Shown here: piece by piece, positions 53,577-63,268 of the stretch | Position numbering within the stretch: the stretch's first letter is position 1 | How the letters are laid out: every line of letters begins with the position of its first letter | Program-made: the position numbers and the translations under genes | Source of the DNA: Labilibaculum sp. DW002 | GTDB lineage: Bacteria; Bacteroidota; Bacteroidia; Bacteroidales; Marinifilaceae | Assembly (NCBI RefSeq): GCF_029029525.1 | Contig: NZ_JAKJSC010000001.1 | Span: 1,488,001-1,552,000, forward strand | DNA: 64,000 bases | Direction of reading: 5' to 3' | The notes under the pieces: model-generated | Seen by the model: only the letters and a program-made list of their open reading frames with translations | Databases searched by the model: none | Told to the model about the DNA's origin: nothing

Positions 53577-53793
53577 TGAAATAGAATTATACTAAGAAAA
53601 TGATAGACAAAACACTTAATAAAAACTAGACAAAAACTTTTTTAGATTGAAATTAAGATACTGACAGCACTAACAACACCTCACCACAAACAACTGATTA
53701 CGAGAGATCTAATCAAGCCACCCAAACCTACCCCATCCTATTTATTTGGGAATGGATAATAATATGCCAACTCAATTTAAAACTTGCATACAG

Positions 53794-53850
53794 CCCCCCT
53801 ATATTCAACTAATATACCTCCAATTGACCGCCTCTGAAATTGTATTTTTG
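53794..53850 (+). promoter_or_regulatory. Galactan-locus promoter with C-run direct repeat (six-gene plus-strand operon)
   Basis: Exact -7 box TATTTTTG (53843-53850). 21 nt upstream TACCTCCAATTG (53817-53821); 43 nt upstream AGCCCCCCTATATTC (run 53794-53799). Repeat spacing 22 bp. It precedes the run from 53914 to past 64000. Confidence 0.65.
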
Positions 53851-53913
53851 TATTAGGCAAATATACTCAGTGTATATAGTAAGCCTCTGAGCAAAAACTA
53901 AATCAGTATTGAC

Positions 53914-55317
53914 ATGAAAAAAATAACAATTGCCATTCTATTATCCCTTCTTTTTTTAAGTGGATTCACTCAAATAAAAGATAAACCTAACGTGATAATA
54001 ATTCTTTCCGATGATCAAGGATTTGGCGATGTTGGATTTAATGGTTGTACAGATATTCCAACTCCAAACTTAGATCAACTAGCAAATAGCGGCGTCGTTT
54101 TTTCTCAAGGATATGCTTCTCATCCATACTGTAGCCCAAGCAGAGCTGGATTGCTAACAGGGCGTTACCAACAAAGATTCGGACACGAAAACAATTTGCC
54201 TTACACCGATGCTAAAGCTGATGATGGCCTTCCGTTGAATGAGCTAATGTTATCTGAGCTATTGCAAAAAAATGATTACCGAACTTGCGCTATTGGAAAG
54301 TGGCACCTTGGTGACTCCACGCAGTTCTGGCCAAATAAAAGAGGCTTCGACGATTGGTTTGGGTTCTGGGGTGGTGGAATGAGCTATTGGGGAGATACAG
54401 GAAAAAAACCAGCGACAGCAGGAGTTCTTCGTAACGGTAAAATTGTTCCTCGATCGGAATTAACATACCTAACGGATGATTTTACCAATGCAGCAGTAGA
54501 ATATATTGAAGAATACAATAAAGAAGACAAACCTTTCTTTATGTATTTAGCTTACAACGCACCTCATGCTCCAATTCAAGCAACCAAGGAATATACTGAC
54601 AAGGTTAAACATATTGAAGATGGTAAGCGTGCTGGTTATGCAGCTATGGTTGTTGGTATGGATGCTGGAATTGGAAAAGTAATTCAAAAATTAAAAGAAA
54701 CTGGTGATTATGATAACACATTAATCTTCTTTTATAGCGATAATGGTGGTCATTTACACGGTGCTAGCAGTGCTCCATATCGTGGACACAAAGGAATGTT
54801 ATTCGAAGGTGGAATTCATGTTCCATTTCTTGTTTCATGGCCTAGTAAAATTAAGTCAGAAAAGAAATACACCGAAATAATTTCAGCCTTAGATATTTAT
54901 CCAACAATCCTAAAGGCAACTGGAGTAAAACATCCAAATCCTGTTAAATTAGATGGCGTAGATCTTTTACCTTATATCAAAGGGGATAACAAAAAAGCAC
55001 CTCATAAGGTACTATTCTGGCGATATTCTGATGGTGCGGGTTATGCAGTGCGCAAAGGCAAATACAAAATGGTGATGTCAGGATACAAAAAAGAATTCTT
55101 TTTGTTTGACATTAAAAATGATCCTTATGAGCATACAAATTTAAGCTCGAAATTACCGGTAAAACTGGAAGAATTAAAAGGATTATATGCAGAATGGAAC
55201 AAGGAAACAGTTCCTGCATTATGGCAAGATCCACATGCACAAAATCTTTCGAAAGAAGAGAAAAAGCGTCAGAACTACATTGATGCTGCAACAAGAGGAG
55301 AAGGCAAATTCAATTAG
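53914..55317 (+). CDS. S1-family sulfatase
   Basis: 467 aa with a signal peptide (MKKITIAILLSLLFLSGFTQ). FGly motif CSPSRAGLLTG with Cys73 in YASHPYCSPSR. Metal-binding ILSDDQGFGDVGFNG, GKWHLGDS, and FFYSDNGGHLHGASSAPYRGHKGMLFEGGIHVPF. The HPYCSPSRAGLLTGRYQQRFGHE block resembles subfamilies known from carrageenan and other algal galactan loci; the exact subfamily is not certain. First gene of the plus-strand operon, preceded by the C-run promoter; the next sulfatase starts about 110 bp downstream. Confidence 0.9.
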   Translation: MKKITIAILLSLLFLSGFTQIKDKPNVIIILSDDQGFGDVGFNGCTDIPTPNLDQLANSGVVFSQGYASHPYCSPSRAGLLTGRYQQRFGHENNLPYTDAKADDGLPLNELMLSELLQKNDYRTCAIGKWHLGDSTQFWPNKRGFDDWFGFWGGGMSYWGDTGKKPATAGVLRNGKIVPRSELTYLTDDFTNAAVEYIEEYNKEDKPFFMYLAYNAPHAPIQATKEYTDKVKHIEDGKRAGYAAMVVGMDAGIGKVIQKLKETGDYDNTLIFFYSDNGGHLHGASSAPYRGHKGMLFEGGIHVPFLVSWPSKIKSEKKYTEIISALDIYPTILKATGVKHPNPVKLDGVDLLPYIKGDNKKAPHKVLFWRYSDGAGYAVRKGKYKMVMSGYKKEFFLFDIKNDPYEHTNLSSKLPVKLEELKGLYAEWNKETVPALWQDPHAQNLSKEEKKRQNYIDAATRGEGKFN

Positions 55318-55428
55318 TCCTAATTCTAATGATATTTTCAACATGGAACAAATGAATATTCTTCACATTTGTTTCTTTGAAAGAATTATTTTTTAAGCAA
55401 AATGCAATTTTCATCAATAAATAATAAC

Positions 55429-56949
55429 ATGAAAAAATATTCTCTGGCCTTAGGATTACTATTATTTACAACTTGTCTGTTTGCAATAAATCCCCCTAAC
55501 GTAATTGTTGTTTTAGCTGATGATATAGGTGTTGGAGACATCTCGCATTATCGACGAATGCACTCGAACAATATCATTCTTGAAACACCAAATATTGATA
55601 AGCTAGCCAATGAAGGAGTTGTATTTACAAACGCTCATGCTCCTGCAGCGCTTTGTGCTCCTTCTCGATATGCGATTATGACTGGCAATAGTTGTTATCG
55701 AAGCCCAAAACCATGGGGCGTTTGGGGAGCTTACGAAGAATCACCAATAAAAGCAGACCAGTTGACCTTAGGAAAACTGATGAAACAATCAGGATATTCC
55801 ACGGCTTTCTTAGGTAAATGGCATTTGGGAGGAGACTATCTTAAGAAAGATGATAAAAATACAATTTACAGAGGTCCTCGCTACAAGCCAGAATTAGATG
55901 TCGACATCAGTAAAATAATCGGAAATGGGCCAAAACAGCAAGGATTTGATTACAGTCTAACTTTCCCTGCAGGAATTCAAGATGTTCCTTATGCTGTTTA
56001 CGAGAATGAAAATTGGATGCCCTTACATAGCAACTCAGAAATCACCTATATTTCTCAAGAAAACATGACTAAAATCGGTGTAAAACTGGATAAGTCGGAA
56101 GGTTTAGGTGATTCAAACTGGGATCCACATGATATGGGACCACTTTTAGCCAATAAGGCTGTTGATTACATTAACAATCATGCCAATAGAGAAAAGCCTT
56201 TTTTCATGTATTACTGCTCGCAGGCTGTCCATTTACCACACACTCCATCGAAAGAGCTAAACGGAATTAAAATTGCAGGAACAACTCCATCGAAACACAT
56301 GGACATGATTAAGGAGCTTGATGTACAAATGGGAATGCTGACGGATGCACTAAAAGCTCAAGATATTTATGAAAACACTATTTTCATTTTCACCTCGGAT
56401 AATGGTGGCTTATTAAAGCAGAACACATTAAAATCAGGTCATCAACCTAGTGATATTTATAGAGGTGGTAAAAATTCTGCCTTTGAAGGTGGACACCGCG
56501 TTCCATTTATTGCTGTTTGGCCTGAACAATTTAAAGGGAACAAAACTTCGAATGAACCAATTTTGGGGCTAGATATAATGGCAACACTTGCTTCCGTAAC
56601 AGGACAAGAAATTGCAAAAGATCAAGCAATGGATTCTTACAACCTTCTGCCAATTCTTAAAAATAAAAAAAATGCAGATTCCCATGCTTTTTTAATGTTA
56701 CAAGGAGGCACAGGTAAAGAGGTCATTTTAATTGAAAATGATTGGAAACTAATTATACAAGTCGATAAAAAAGATAAAACCGATCAAAAAAGAAAACCAA
56801 TCGCTTTGTATAATCTTAAAAAGGATCCAACAGAGAAACAAGTTAATAATCTGATCAACTCTAAAAAACAGCAAAATCGTATTAAATCGATGTTTACAAA
56901 GTACAATACGATTCGAAAAAATAAAGAAGTAACCGGAAATTTTAATTAG
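55429..56949 (+). CDS. S1-family sulfatase
   Basis: 506 aa from the ATG at 55429, which starts MKKYSLALGLLLFTTCLFA; the frame opens at 55402 but those nine residues precede the signal. FGly motif ALCAPSRYAIMTG with Cys76. VLADDIGVGDISHY and GKWHLGGDYL carry metal and Lys-His positions; FIFTSDNGGLL the later ligands. The internal GFDYSLTFPAGIQDVPYAVYEN block links it to the sulfatase at 33364-34905. Followed 13 bp later by a third sulfatase, so the three sulfatases at 53914-58840 are co-expressed and may act in series on different sulfate positions. Confidence 0.9.
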   Translation: MKKYSLALGLLLFTTCLFAINPPNVIVVLADDIGVGDISHYRRMHSNNIILETPNIDKLANEGVVFTNAHAPAALCAPSRYAIMTGNSCYRSPKPWGVWGAYEESPIKADQLTLGKLMKQSGYSTAFLGKWHLGGDYLKKDDKNTIYRGPRYKPELDVDISKIIGNGPKQQGFDYSLTFPAGIQDVPYAVYENENWMPLHSNSEITYISQENMTKIGVKLDKSEGLGDSNWDPHDMGPLLANKAVDYINNHANREKPFFMYYCSQAVHLPHTPSKELNGIKIAGTTPSKHMDMIKELDVQMGMLTDALKAQDIYENTIFIFTSDNGGLLKQNTLKSGHQPSDIYRGGKNSAFEGGHRVPFIAVWPEQFKGNKTSNEPILGLDIMATLASVTGQEIAKDQAMDSYNLLPILKNKKNADSHAFLMLQGGTGKEVILIENDWKLIIQVDKKDKTDQKRKPIALYNLKKDPTEKQVNNLINSKKQQNRIKSMFTKYNTIRKNKEVTGNFN

Positions 56950-56962
56950 TAAAATCAATTAG

Positions 56963-58840
56963 ATGAAATTACGTTTTGTAAGCCTTGCCCTTCTTGCATT
57001 GATCTCTATTCAGACTTTGTGTAGCACAAACAAAACAGCGACTCCTCCCAATATTGTGTGGATCGTATCGGAAGACAACTCTAAACATTACATGAGCTTG
57101 TTTGACGAAAATGGAATTGAAACTCCAAATATTGAAAAGCTAGCAAATAGCGGTGTAATATTCAATCGCGCATTTTCGAATGCTGCAGTTTGTAGTGCCG
57201 CTCGATCAACTCTTATTTCTAGCTGTTATGGTCCTAGAATGGCTTCGCATTACCATCGTAAAATGGGATGCATTATCCTTCAGGATTCGATGGAAATGTT
57301 TCCTGCCTATCTTCGAAAAGCAGGTTACTATACAACCAACAATTCTAAAGAAGATTATAATATCATTAAAGCAGACAATGTTTGGGATAACTCTTCGAAG
57401 AAAGCCAGTTGGAGAAATAGAAAAGATGGTCAGCCATTTTTTCATGTTCAAAACATTGGTACAACTCATGAAGGACGCTTGCATTTTACCGAAGAACAGT
57501 ATCGTACAGAAAAGACAAAGTGTGATCCGAACTCATGCTTTGTTCAGCCAAATCATCCTCAAACCGACCTATTCAAATACTCAAATGCTCTCTATCGCGA
57601 TGAAATCGTAAACATGGATCAAGAAGTAGGCGATATTGTAAGCAAACTTAAGGAAGATGGCTTATTAGAGAATACCTTTATTTTCTATTATGGCGATCAC
57701 GGTGGAGTTTTACCTGGAAGTAAAGGATATTTGTATGAAACAGGTTTGCACGTGCCACTTGTAGTACATATTCCAGAAAAATACAAAGAGCTTGTTACCC
57801 TAGAAAAAGGCAGTAAAACAAATGGCTTTGTAAGTTTTGTTGATTTTGGAGCTACTGTACTAAACCTTGCAGGAATAGAAGTGCCGAAGAATATGGATGG
57901 CAAACCATTCCTTGGTAAAGGTGTAAGCAAAGAAGACTTGGAATCGAGAGATGAGACCTACTCTTACGCGGATCGTTTTGATGAAAAATATGACATGGTT
58001 AGAGCCGTCAGAAAAGGGAATTTCAAATACATCAGAAATTACCAACCATTCAATTTCGATGGCTTGATGAACAACTATAGGTACAAGCAGTTGGCGTATA
58101 AAGAATGGAGAGAGTTATACGAAGCTAAGAAATTAAACACTGTACAATCGGCCTTTTTTGAACCAAAACAAGCTGAGGCTTTATATGATATTGAAAAAGA
58201 TCCATTTGAAACAAATAATCTAGCTACAGATTCAAAATACTCAGACAAATTATTGGAGCTAAGAGCAAAGTTGGAAAATTGGGAAAACAGCATGCCCGAT
58301 CTATCTTTCTATCCAGAACATTACTTGCTTAAAAATGCAATTAGCGATCCTGCAAGTTTTGGACAAACACACAAAAAGGAACTTAGTACTTATCGTCACA
58401 TCGCCAACCTATCACTTTCTGATTTTGATTCGGTTGAAAGTGAAATCAAATCGTACTTGAAGTCTAATGATCCATGGGAAAGATACTGGGCTTTAATTGT
58501 TTGTAGTGGATTTCAGAAAAAGGATACTAAGCTAATCGCCTTAACTAAAGAGATTTATATGAATGATTCTGAATTGATTAATAGAGTTCGTGCTGCTGAA
58601 TACTTGGGGTTAACGAAAATAGAAAATCCTGTAAAAGCAATTAGCAAAGCCCTTTACGAATCGACTGATAGTGCTGAAGCATTGTTAATTCTTAACTCGG
58701 TTACTTTATTACAAGATGGACGACAAAAGTATTCTTTTGATCTTAAAGAGAATAAAATTCAAAAGTCTGTTTTAGAAAACAAATTGGTAAAACAACGTTT
58801 GTCATATTTAAATGACTTACAAAGACCACATTACAGATAG
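56963..58840 (+). CDS. S1-family sulfatase with Cys-Ser-Ala-Ala-Arg motif and HEAT-like C-terminus
   Basis: 625 aa with a signal peptide (MKLRFVSLALLALISIQTLC). The formylglycine motif is AVCSAARSTL (Cys77), the Ala variant of C-x-P/A-x-R. Metal-binding IVSEDNSKHYMSLF has Glu-Asp where Asp-Asp is usual. FYYGDHGGVLPGSKGYLYETGLHVPLVV holds the second metal site. The C-terminal about 140 residues (from LSLSDFDSVESEIKSYL) are helical with HEAT-like spacing (DPWERYWALIVCSG, INRVRAAEYLGLTKIENPVKAI). This large type is distinct from the other five sulfatases. The substrate is unknown. Confidence 0.88.
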   Translation: MKLRFVSLALLALISIQTLCSTNKTATPPNIVWIVSEDNSKHYMSLFDENGIETPNIEKLANSGVIFNRAFSNAAVCSAARSTLISSCYGPRMASHYHRKMGCIILQDSMEMFPAYLRKAGYYTTNNSKEDYNIIKADNVWDNSSKKASWRNRKDGQPFFHVQNIGTTHEGRLHFTEEQYRTEKTKCDPNSCFVQPNHPQTDLFKYSNALYRDEIVNMDQEVGDIVSKLKEDGLLENTFIFYYGDHGGVLPGSKGYLYETGLHVPLVVHIPEKYKELVTLEKGSKTNGFVSFVDFGATVLNLAGIEVPKNMDGKPFLGKGVSKEDLESRDETYSYADRFDEKYDMVRAVRKGNFKYIRNYQPFNFDGLMNNYRYKQLAYKEWRELYEAKKLNTVQSAFFEPKQAEALYDIEKDPFETNNLATDSKYSDKLLELRAKLENWENSMPDLSFYPEHYLLKNAISDPASFGQTHKKELSTYRHIANLSLSDFDSVESEIKSYLKSNDPWERYWALIVCSGFQKKDTKLIALTKEIYMNDSELINRVRAAEYLGLTKIENPVKAISKALYESTDSAEALLILNSVTLLQDGRQKYSFDLKENKIQKSVLENKLVKQRLSYLNDLQRPHYR

Positions 58841-58864
58841 CCTATTCATAGCCATGGATAGGCT
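58839..58864 (+). terminator. Possible internal hairpin after the third sulfatase
   Basis: AGCCTATTCAT (58839-58849) pairs with ATGGATAGGCT (58854-58864), one G-U pair, loop AGCC. It is followed by T-rich but not uninterrupted sequence. It may only dampen read-through into GH2. Confidence 0.4.
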
Positions 58865-58953
58865 GCTTTATTTATCTGCTAGCTAATAATTCTACAAAAA
58901 TCGTATACAAGCTCAAAACTACACCTTAAACATTTGATCTAAAACCAACTAGG

Positions 58954-61404
58954 ATGCAAAAACTACAAATATCTATTCTATTATTGATAATCATTTTTCT
59001 GGCGAGTTGCCAAGCAAATCAGCCTACAAATACCAAAGAATTATTCGATTTCAATTGGAAATTCTCAAAAGGTGAGGCGATAGATTCTGAAAATCCTGAT
59101 TTTGATGACACTTCCTGGCAAGATGTAGACCTGCCTCACGATTATAGTATTGAAGGTCCATTTAGTAAAGAGAATGCTTCATTTTCGCGAGGAGGATGGC
59201 TTCCCGCTGGAAAATGTGCATATCGCAAATCCTTCAAGGTATCCAAAAGCAAATTAGATAAACGATTTGTAATTTATTTCGATGGTGTATATCGAAATTC
59301 TGAAGTTTGGATAAATGGACATTTCTTAGGCAAAAGGTCATTAGGTTATATTGCATTCCATTATGATCTTACCAAGTATATTAATTTTGACGCTAACAAT
59401 ATTATAACTGTTATAATTGATAATTCTTCACAACCCGGTTCTCGTTGGTATAGTGGCACCGGAATCTATCGTCATGTACACCTCATTACAACTAACAAAT
59501 TATACGTTCCTGTTCGGGGAAATTACATTGTTGCAAATGACTATAACGATGAAAGCGCAACAATTAAACTGGAAACAAAGGTTCAAAATGATTCTGATGC
59601 TAAAAAGGACATTATAATACGCCATACAGCTTTTAATCCTGATGGGCAGGCAGTCAATTCAATTGATCTGCAAGAAACTTTATTATCAAAAGAGAATAAA
59701 ATCATTAATTCCGAACTGAATATTGAAAGTCCATCATTATGGAATCCTTCTACTCCAAACCTTTATTCAATTAAAACAGAGCTTATTGAAGATGGTAAAA
59801 CAATCTATTCTGAGACGAATAAAACGGGAATACGAAAATTGGAATTTAATGCTCAAAACGGATTCTTACTAAATGGAAAAAACATCAAACTAAAAGGTGT
59901 TTGCCTGCATCACGATGGTGGTCCTTTAGGTGCTGCAGTTTATGAGCGAACGATTGAGCGACAATTAGAAATTTTAAGAGAAATGGGATGTAATGCAGTT
60001 CGAACTGCGCATAATCCTTTCTCAGAAGAATTTATGAATGTTTGTGACAGAATGGGATTTTTGGTGATGAACGAAATGTTCGACGAGTGGGAACAAGCTA
60101 AATCTCCAGCCACAACTCAAAACGGAAAAAAGATTCGAATTCCGGTAGATTTTTATGCCAAAGAATTCAAAAAATGGGCAGATATCGATTTAAAAGATTT
60201 TGTGCTTCGAGATAGAAATCATCCTTCAGTTATTATGTGGAGCGTTGGAAATGAAATTGAACAAATGATGAGTGATGAAGGAGCTCCAATTGCGAAAAGA
60301 CTTGCTGAGATTGTTCATGAATTGGACTATCGTCCTGTTACTAATGGTGTTTATGGGTATGGTTGGGATCGTTGGCCAAATGATTCGGCCGTATCTCATA
60401 GCGATATTAAGGGCTATAACTATATCAAAGATGACGGATTTGATAAGGAAAGATCATTATTTCCATCGGCCTTAGCAATTGTAACAGAATGTGAATCAGC
60501 TCAATCTTTCTACCCTAGATCAACTTATTTATACGATGATGCGAAAAAACAATGGTGGAACGCATTACAATACGAAAGTCAAGAAGCCTACGAATGGACT
60601 GAGAAAAGAGGTATTACAGGTGATAGTGGCATGGAAGCGTGGAGAGCGGTAAAAAAACGACCTCATGTCATGGGACAATTTATTTGGACAGGATTTGATT
60701 ATTTAGGAGAAGTAATTCCTTTTGGATGGCCTGCGCGATCGTCCTCTTTTGCTCCATTAGACCTATGTGGTTTTCCAAAAGATGGGTATTATTTCTATCA
60801 ATCTCAATGGAGTGATGAACCAATGGTTCATATTTTCCCGAACTGGAACCTAAATGGTATGGAAGGTAAACTTGTTGATGTTTTTGCATTTACAAATGGT
60901 GATGAAGTTGAACTATTTCAAGATGGAAAATCCTTAGGTAAAAAATCAAACGACAAAAAGGGTGTTGAATATCAAACATGGAAAGTAAAATACAAGGCTG
61001 GGGAGCTTAAGGCTATTTCTTATTTAAACGGTGAGAAAGTTGCAGAAAAAACACTCAAGACAGCTGGAAAAGAAAAGAAAATATCACTAAGCGTTCGAAG
61101 AACAGAAATGAAATCAGATAGTCAAGATTTAATATATGTGGAATGTACAATTTTTGATGCTGAAGGAAATATCGTTCCAAACGCAAGTAATAAAATTAAT
61201 TTTTCAATTGAAGGTCCAGCCACGATTGTAGGTGTAGGAAATGGGAACAACATGAGCCATGAACCATTTCAGGCTTCATACCGAAAGGCATTTAAGGGCA
61301 AATGTTTAGTCATTATAAAATCGACTAAAGAAAAAGGTCAAATCTTATTCTCAGCTCATTCTAAAGGACTTGAAAGTTCCAATTTACAACTTGAATCAAA
61401 ATAG
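58954..61404 (+). CDS. GH2 family hydrolase (beta-galactosidase type), lipoprotein
   Basis: 816 aa, lipobox MQKLQISILLLIIIFLASC (Cys19). Jelly roll with FDFNWKFSKG and DLPHDYSIEGPFSKENASFSRGGWLP, then the barrel with GVCLHHDGGPLGAAVYERT, CNAVRTAHNPFSEEF, VIMWSVGNEIEQ (acid/base Glu) and AIVTECESAQSF (nucleophile Glu), a FIWTGFDYLGEVIPFGWPARSS segment, and C-terminal Ig-like domains. It differs from the GH2 at 46317 and probably acts on another galactose linkage or oligosaccharide. Within the plus-strand operon; the GH86 gene follows after 2 nt, so translation is coupled. Confidence 0.9.
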   Translation: MQKLQISILLLIIIFLASCQANQPTNTKELFDFNWKFSKGEAIDSENPDFDDTSWQDVDLPHDYSIEGPFSKENASFSRGGWLPAGKCAYRKSFKVSKSKLDKRFVIYFDGVYRNSEVWINGHFLGKRSLGYIAFHYDLTKYINFDANNIITVIIDNSSQPGSRWYSGTGIYRHVHLITTNKLYVPVRGNYIVANDYNDESATIKLETKVQNDSDAKKDIIIRHTAFNPDGQAVNSIDLQETLLSKENKIINSELNIESPSLWNPSTPNLYSIKTELIEDGKTIYSETNKTGIRKLEFNAQNGFLLNGKNIKLKGVCLHHDGGPLGAAVYERTIERQLEILREMGCNAVRTAHNPFSEEFMNVCDRMGFLVMNEMFDEWEQAKSPATTQNGKKIRIPVDFYAKEFKKWADIDLKDFVLRDRNHPSVIMWSVGNEIEQMMSDEGAPIAKRLAEIVHELDYRPVTNGVYGYGWDRWPNDSAVSHSDIKGYNYIKDDGFDKERSLFPSALAIVTECESAQSFYPRSTYLYDDAKKQWWNALQYESQEAYEWTEKRGITGDSGMEAWRAVKKRPHVMGQFIWTGFDYLGEVIPFGWPARSSSFAPLDLCGFPKDGYYFYQSQWSDEPMVHIFPNWNLNGMEGKLVDVFAFTNGDEVELFQDGKSLGKKSNDKKGVEYQTWKVKYKAGELKAISYLNGEKVAEKTLKTAGKEKKISLSVRRTEMKSDSQDLIYVECTIFDAEGNIVPNASNKINFSIEGPATIVGVGNGNNMSHEPFQASYRKAFKGKCLVIIKSTKEKGQILFSAHSKGLESSNLQLESK

Positions 61405-61406
61405 AC

Positions 61407-63251
61407 ATGAAAATTAAAGACATATTAGTTTGTTCTGGACTAATCATTTTCACTAGTTTTTCATCAATATCTCAAGTACAAGTGGATATTGATCTTCAAA
61501 CAAAGAAAATGTATGGAAAAGTTGCCGAGCTTGACAGATCAAAATTCTTCAACATGCACGCGCAAGCCAAAAGCTTTAATTCAGAAGAATTGGCATATCT
61601 GCAAGAATTAGGTGTTGGTTTTGGAAGATCTTTCAGTGCTCCAACTGTTGGACAATTTATGGCTAATGAAACTCCTTCAAAAGCTGATCACCTGAAGCGA
61701 ATTAAGTCTTCACGCAGAAAATCATTACAATGGATGAAAACTCCAATCGAACTGGATCGAAGTATGATATTCACATCTCATCCTACTCACAAACATAGTA
61801 GGTATGCTTTTCAATGGAAAGGGAAAAATGCAGACTATTCTCAGGAGGCGGAATACATTGCACGTGAGTTTAAAAATCTATACGGTAATAGTGCGAATGG
61901 AGAATTACCCTTTCCTAAGTACTATGAACCAATGAATGAACCCTTTGTTCATGCAAAGGATATCAAAGGAATTGATTCAGAAGATGTACGCGTAGAAATG
62001 TGTCGATTCCATAAAAGTCTCGCAGAAAAATTACATGCGAAAGTTCCGAAAGTAATGATAGGTGGATTTGCCTCTGCATGGCCATCATTTGAATTATGGG
62101 ATTTTAGACATTGGAACGAGCGAATGAAATTATTCATGGACTTGGCTGGCGAGGATATGGATTTTTTATCCTATCACATTTATGATGGGAAAAATGTAAC
62201 CGGAGGTGATTCATTCAGATCTGGAAGTAATGCAGAAGCAATAATGGATCTAATTGATGCATATGCTACAATTAAATGGGGGAAAACAAAGCCCATTTTA
62301 ATGTCGGAACATGGAATAACACGACCAGATTGGATTGGATCTCCATATAGTGAACTTAGAGATTGGAAAAACATTAGATCCATCAATCATCAAATGATGC
62401 AGTTTATGGATCGCCCTGATCAGATTGCAAAAGTTGTATCATTCATTACTGCTAAAGCTAAATGGTTCAAAACACCTGGAAGCCATCCATATCCATGGGT
62501 AAGTATGCGAAAAGTAAATGGTAAATATGAGTGGACTCACCTAACCAAATTCTATGAATTCTGGAAAGGTGTTCAAGGTTCATATAGTGACATTCAAGTT
62601 TCAGATCCAGATATTCTAGCGCATAGCTTTATCCATGAAAACAAGGCATTTATTGCTTTAAGCAACCTGGAACACAATGAAAAAAAAATAAATTTAAATT
62701 TCACTAAACTACCTAAGGTCAAATCACTAAAAATAAGAAGACTATACCTATCAGAAAACAAGCCGAATTTAGATGTGAAAATACTGGATCCGAAGTTAAG
62801 ACAACTAAGTCTCGCGAAAGATGAAGCGGTAATTCTAGAGTATACATTTGAGGATAATATTACTCAATCTGAAACACTACAGAACAAAAATTACTTTGCT
62901 GATGAATATCTATTGCCGATCGAAGATCAACAAGCGATCAAGTTTCACATAAAAGGAATAGACGCAAATGTTCAAAGAGCAAGTTTAAAAATAGGTATTG
63001 CCCGACCATTAGATAAGTCGCTTAATGCAAGCTTAGTATTTAATGGAAAAAACATCAATTTCCCGAGTGATTGGAAAGGATATGATCAATCTGATAGAAC
63101 TAAGACTGGCTTCTTTGGAGTTATGGAAGTAAATATTCCAAGTGAAATTGTGAAAGAGGATAACACTATCGAAATTTCATTTAATGGAAATGGAGGACGA
63201 GTTAGTTCAGTCAAATTAAGTGTTTTAAACAATGTTGATTACATCAAATAA
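61407..63251 (+). CDS. GH86 beta-agarase/porphyranase-like enzyme without sorting domain
   Basis: 614 aa with a signal peptide (KIKDILVCSGLIIFTSFSSISQ). GH86 core: GKVAELDRSKFFNMHAQ, GVGFGRSFSAP, KYYEPMNEPFVHAKD (acid/base Glu178) and ILMSEHGITRPD (nucleophile Glu301; the other copy has SEFGG). It aligns along its length with the GH86 at 38034, including SAWPSFELWDFRHWNERMKLFMDLAG and the beta-sandwich domain ending GRVSSVKLSVL, but stops before a T9SS domain. It may therefore work in the periplasm on imported oligosaccharides. It starts 2 nt after GH2. Confidence 0.9.
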   Translation: MKIKDILVCSGLIIFTSFSSISQVQVDIDLQTKKMYGKVAELDRSKFFNMHAQAKSFNSEELAYLQELGVGFGRSFSAPTVGQFMANETPSKADHLKRIKSSRRKSLQWMKTPIELDRSMIFTSHPTHKHSRYAFQWKGKNADYSQEAEYIAREFKNLYGNSANGELPFPKYYEPMNEPFVHAKDIKGIDSEDVRVEMCRFHKSLAEKLHAKVPKVMIGGFASAWPSFELWDFRHWNERMKLFMDLAGEDMDFLSYHIYDGKNVTGGDSFRSGSNAEAIMDLIDAYATIKWGKTKPILMSEHGITRPDWIGSPYSELRDWKNIRSINHQMMQFMDRPDQIAKVVSFITAKAKWFKTPGSHPYPWVSMRKVNGKYEWTHLTKFYEFWKGVQGSYSDIQVSDPDILAHSFIHENKAFIALSNLEHNEKKINLNFTKLPKVKSLKIRRLYLSENKPNLDVKILDPKLRQLSLAKDEAVILEYTFEDNITQSETLQNKNYFADEYLLPIEDQQAIKFHIKGIDANVQRASLKIGIARPLDKSLNASLVFNGKNINFPSDWKGYDQSDRTKTGFFGVMEVNIPSEIVKEDNTIEISFNGNGGRVSSVKLSVLNNVDYIK

Positions 63252-63268
63252 TAATTACTAGTATTGAT

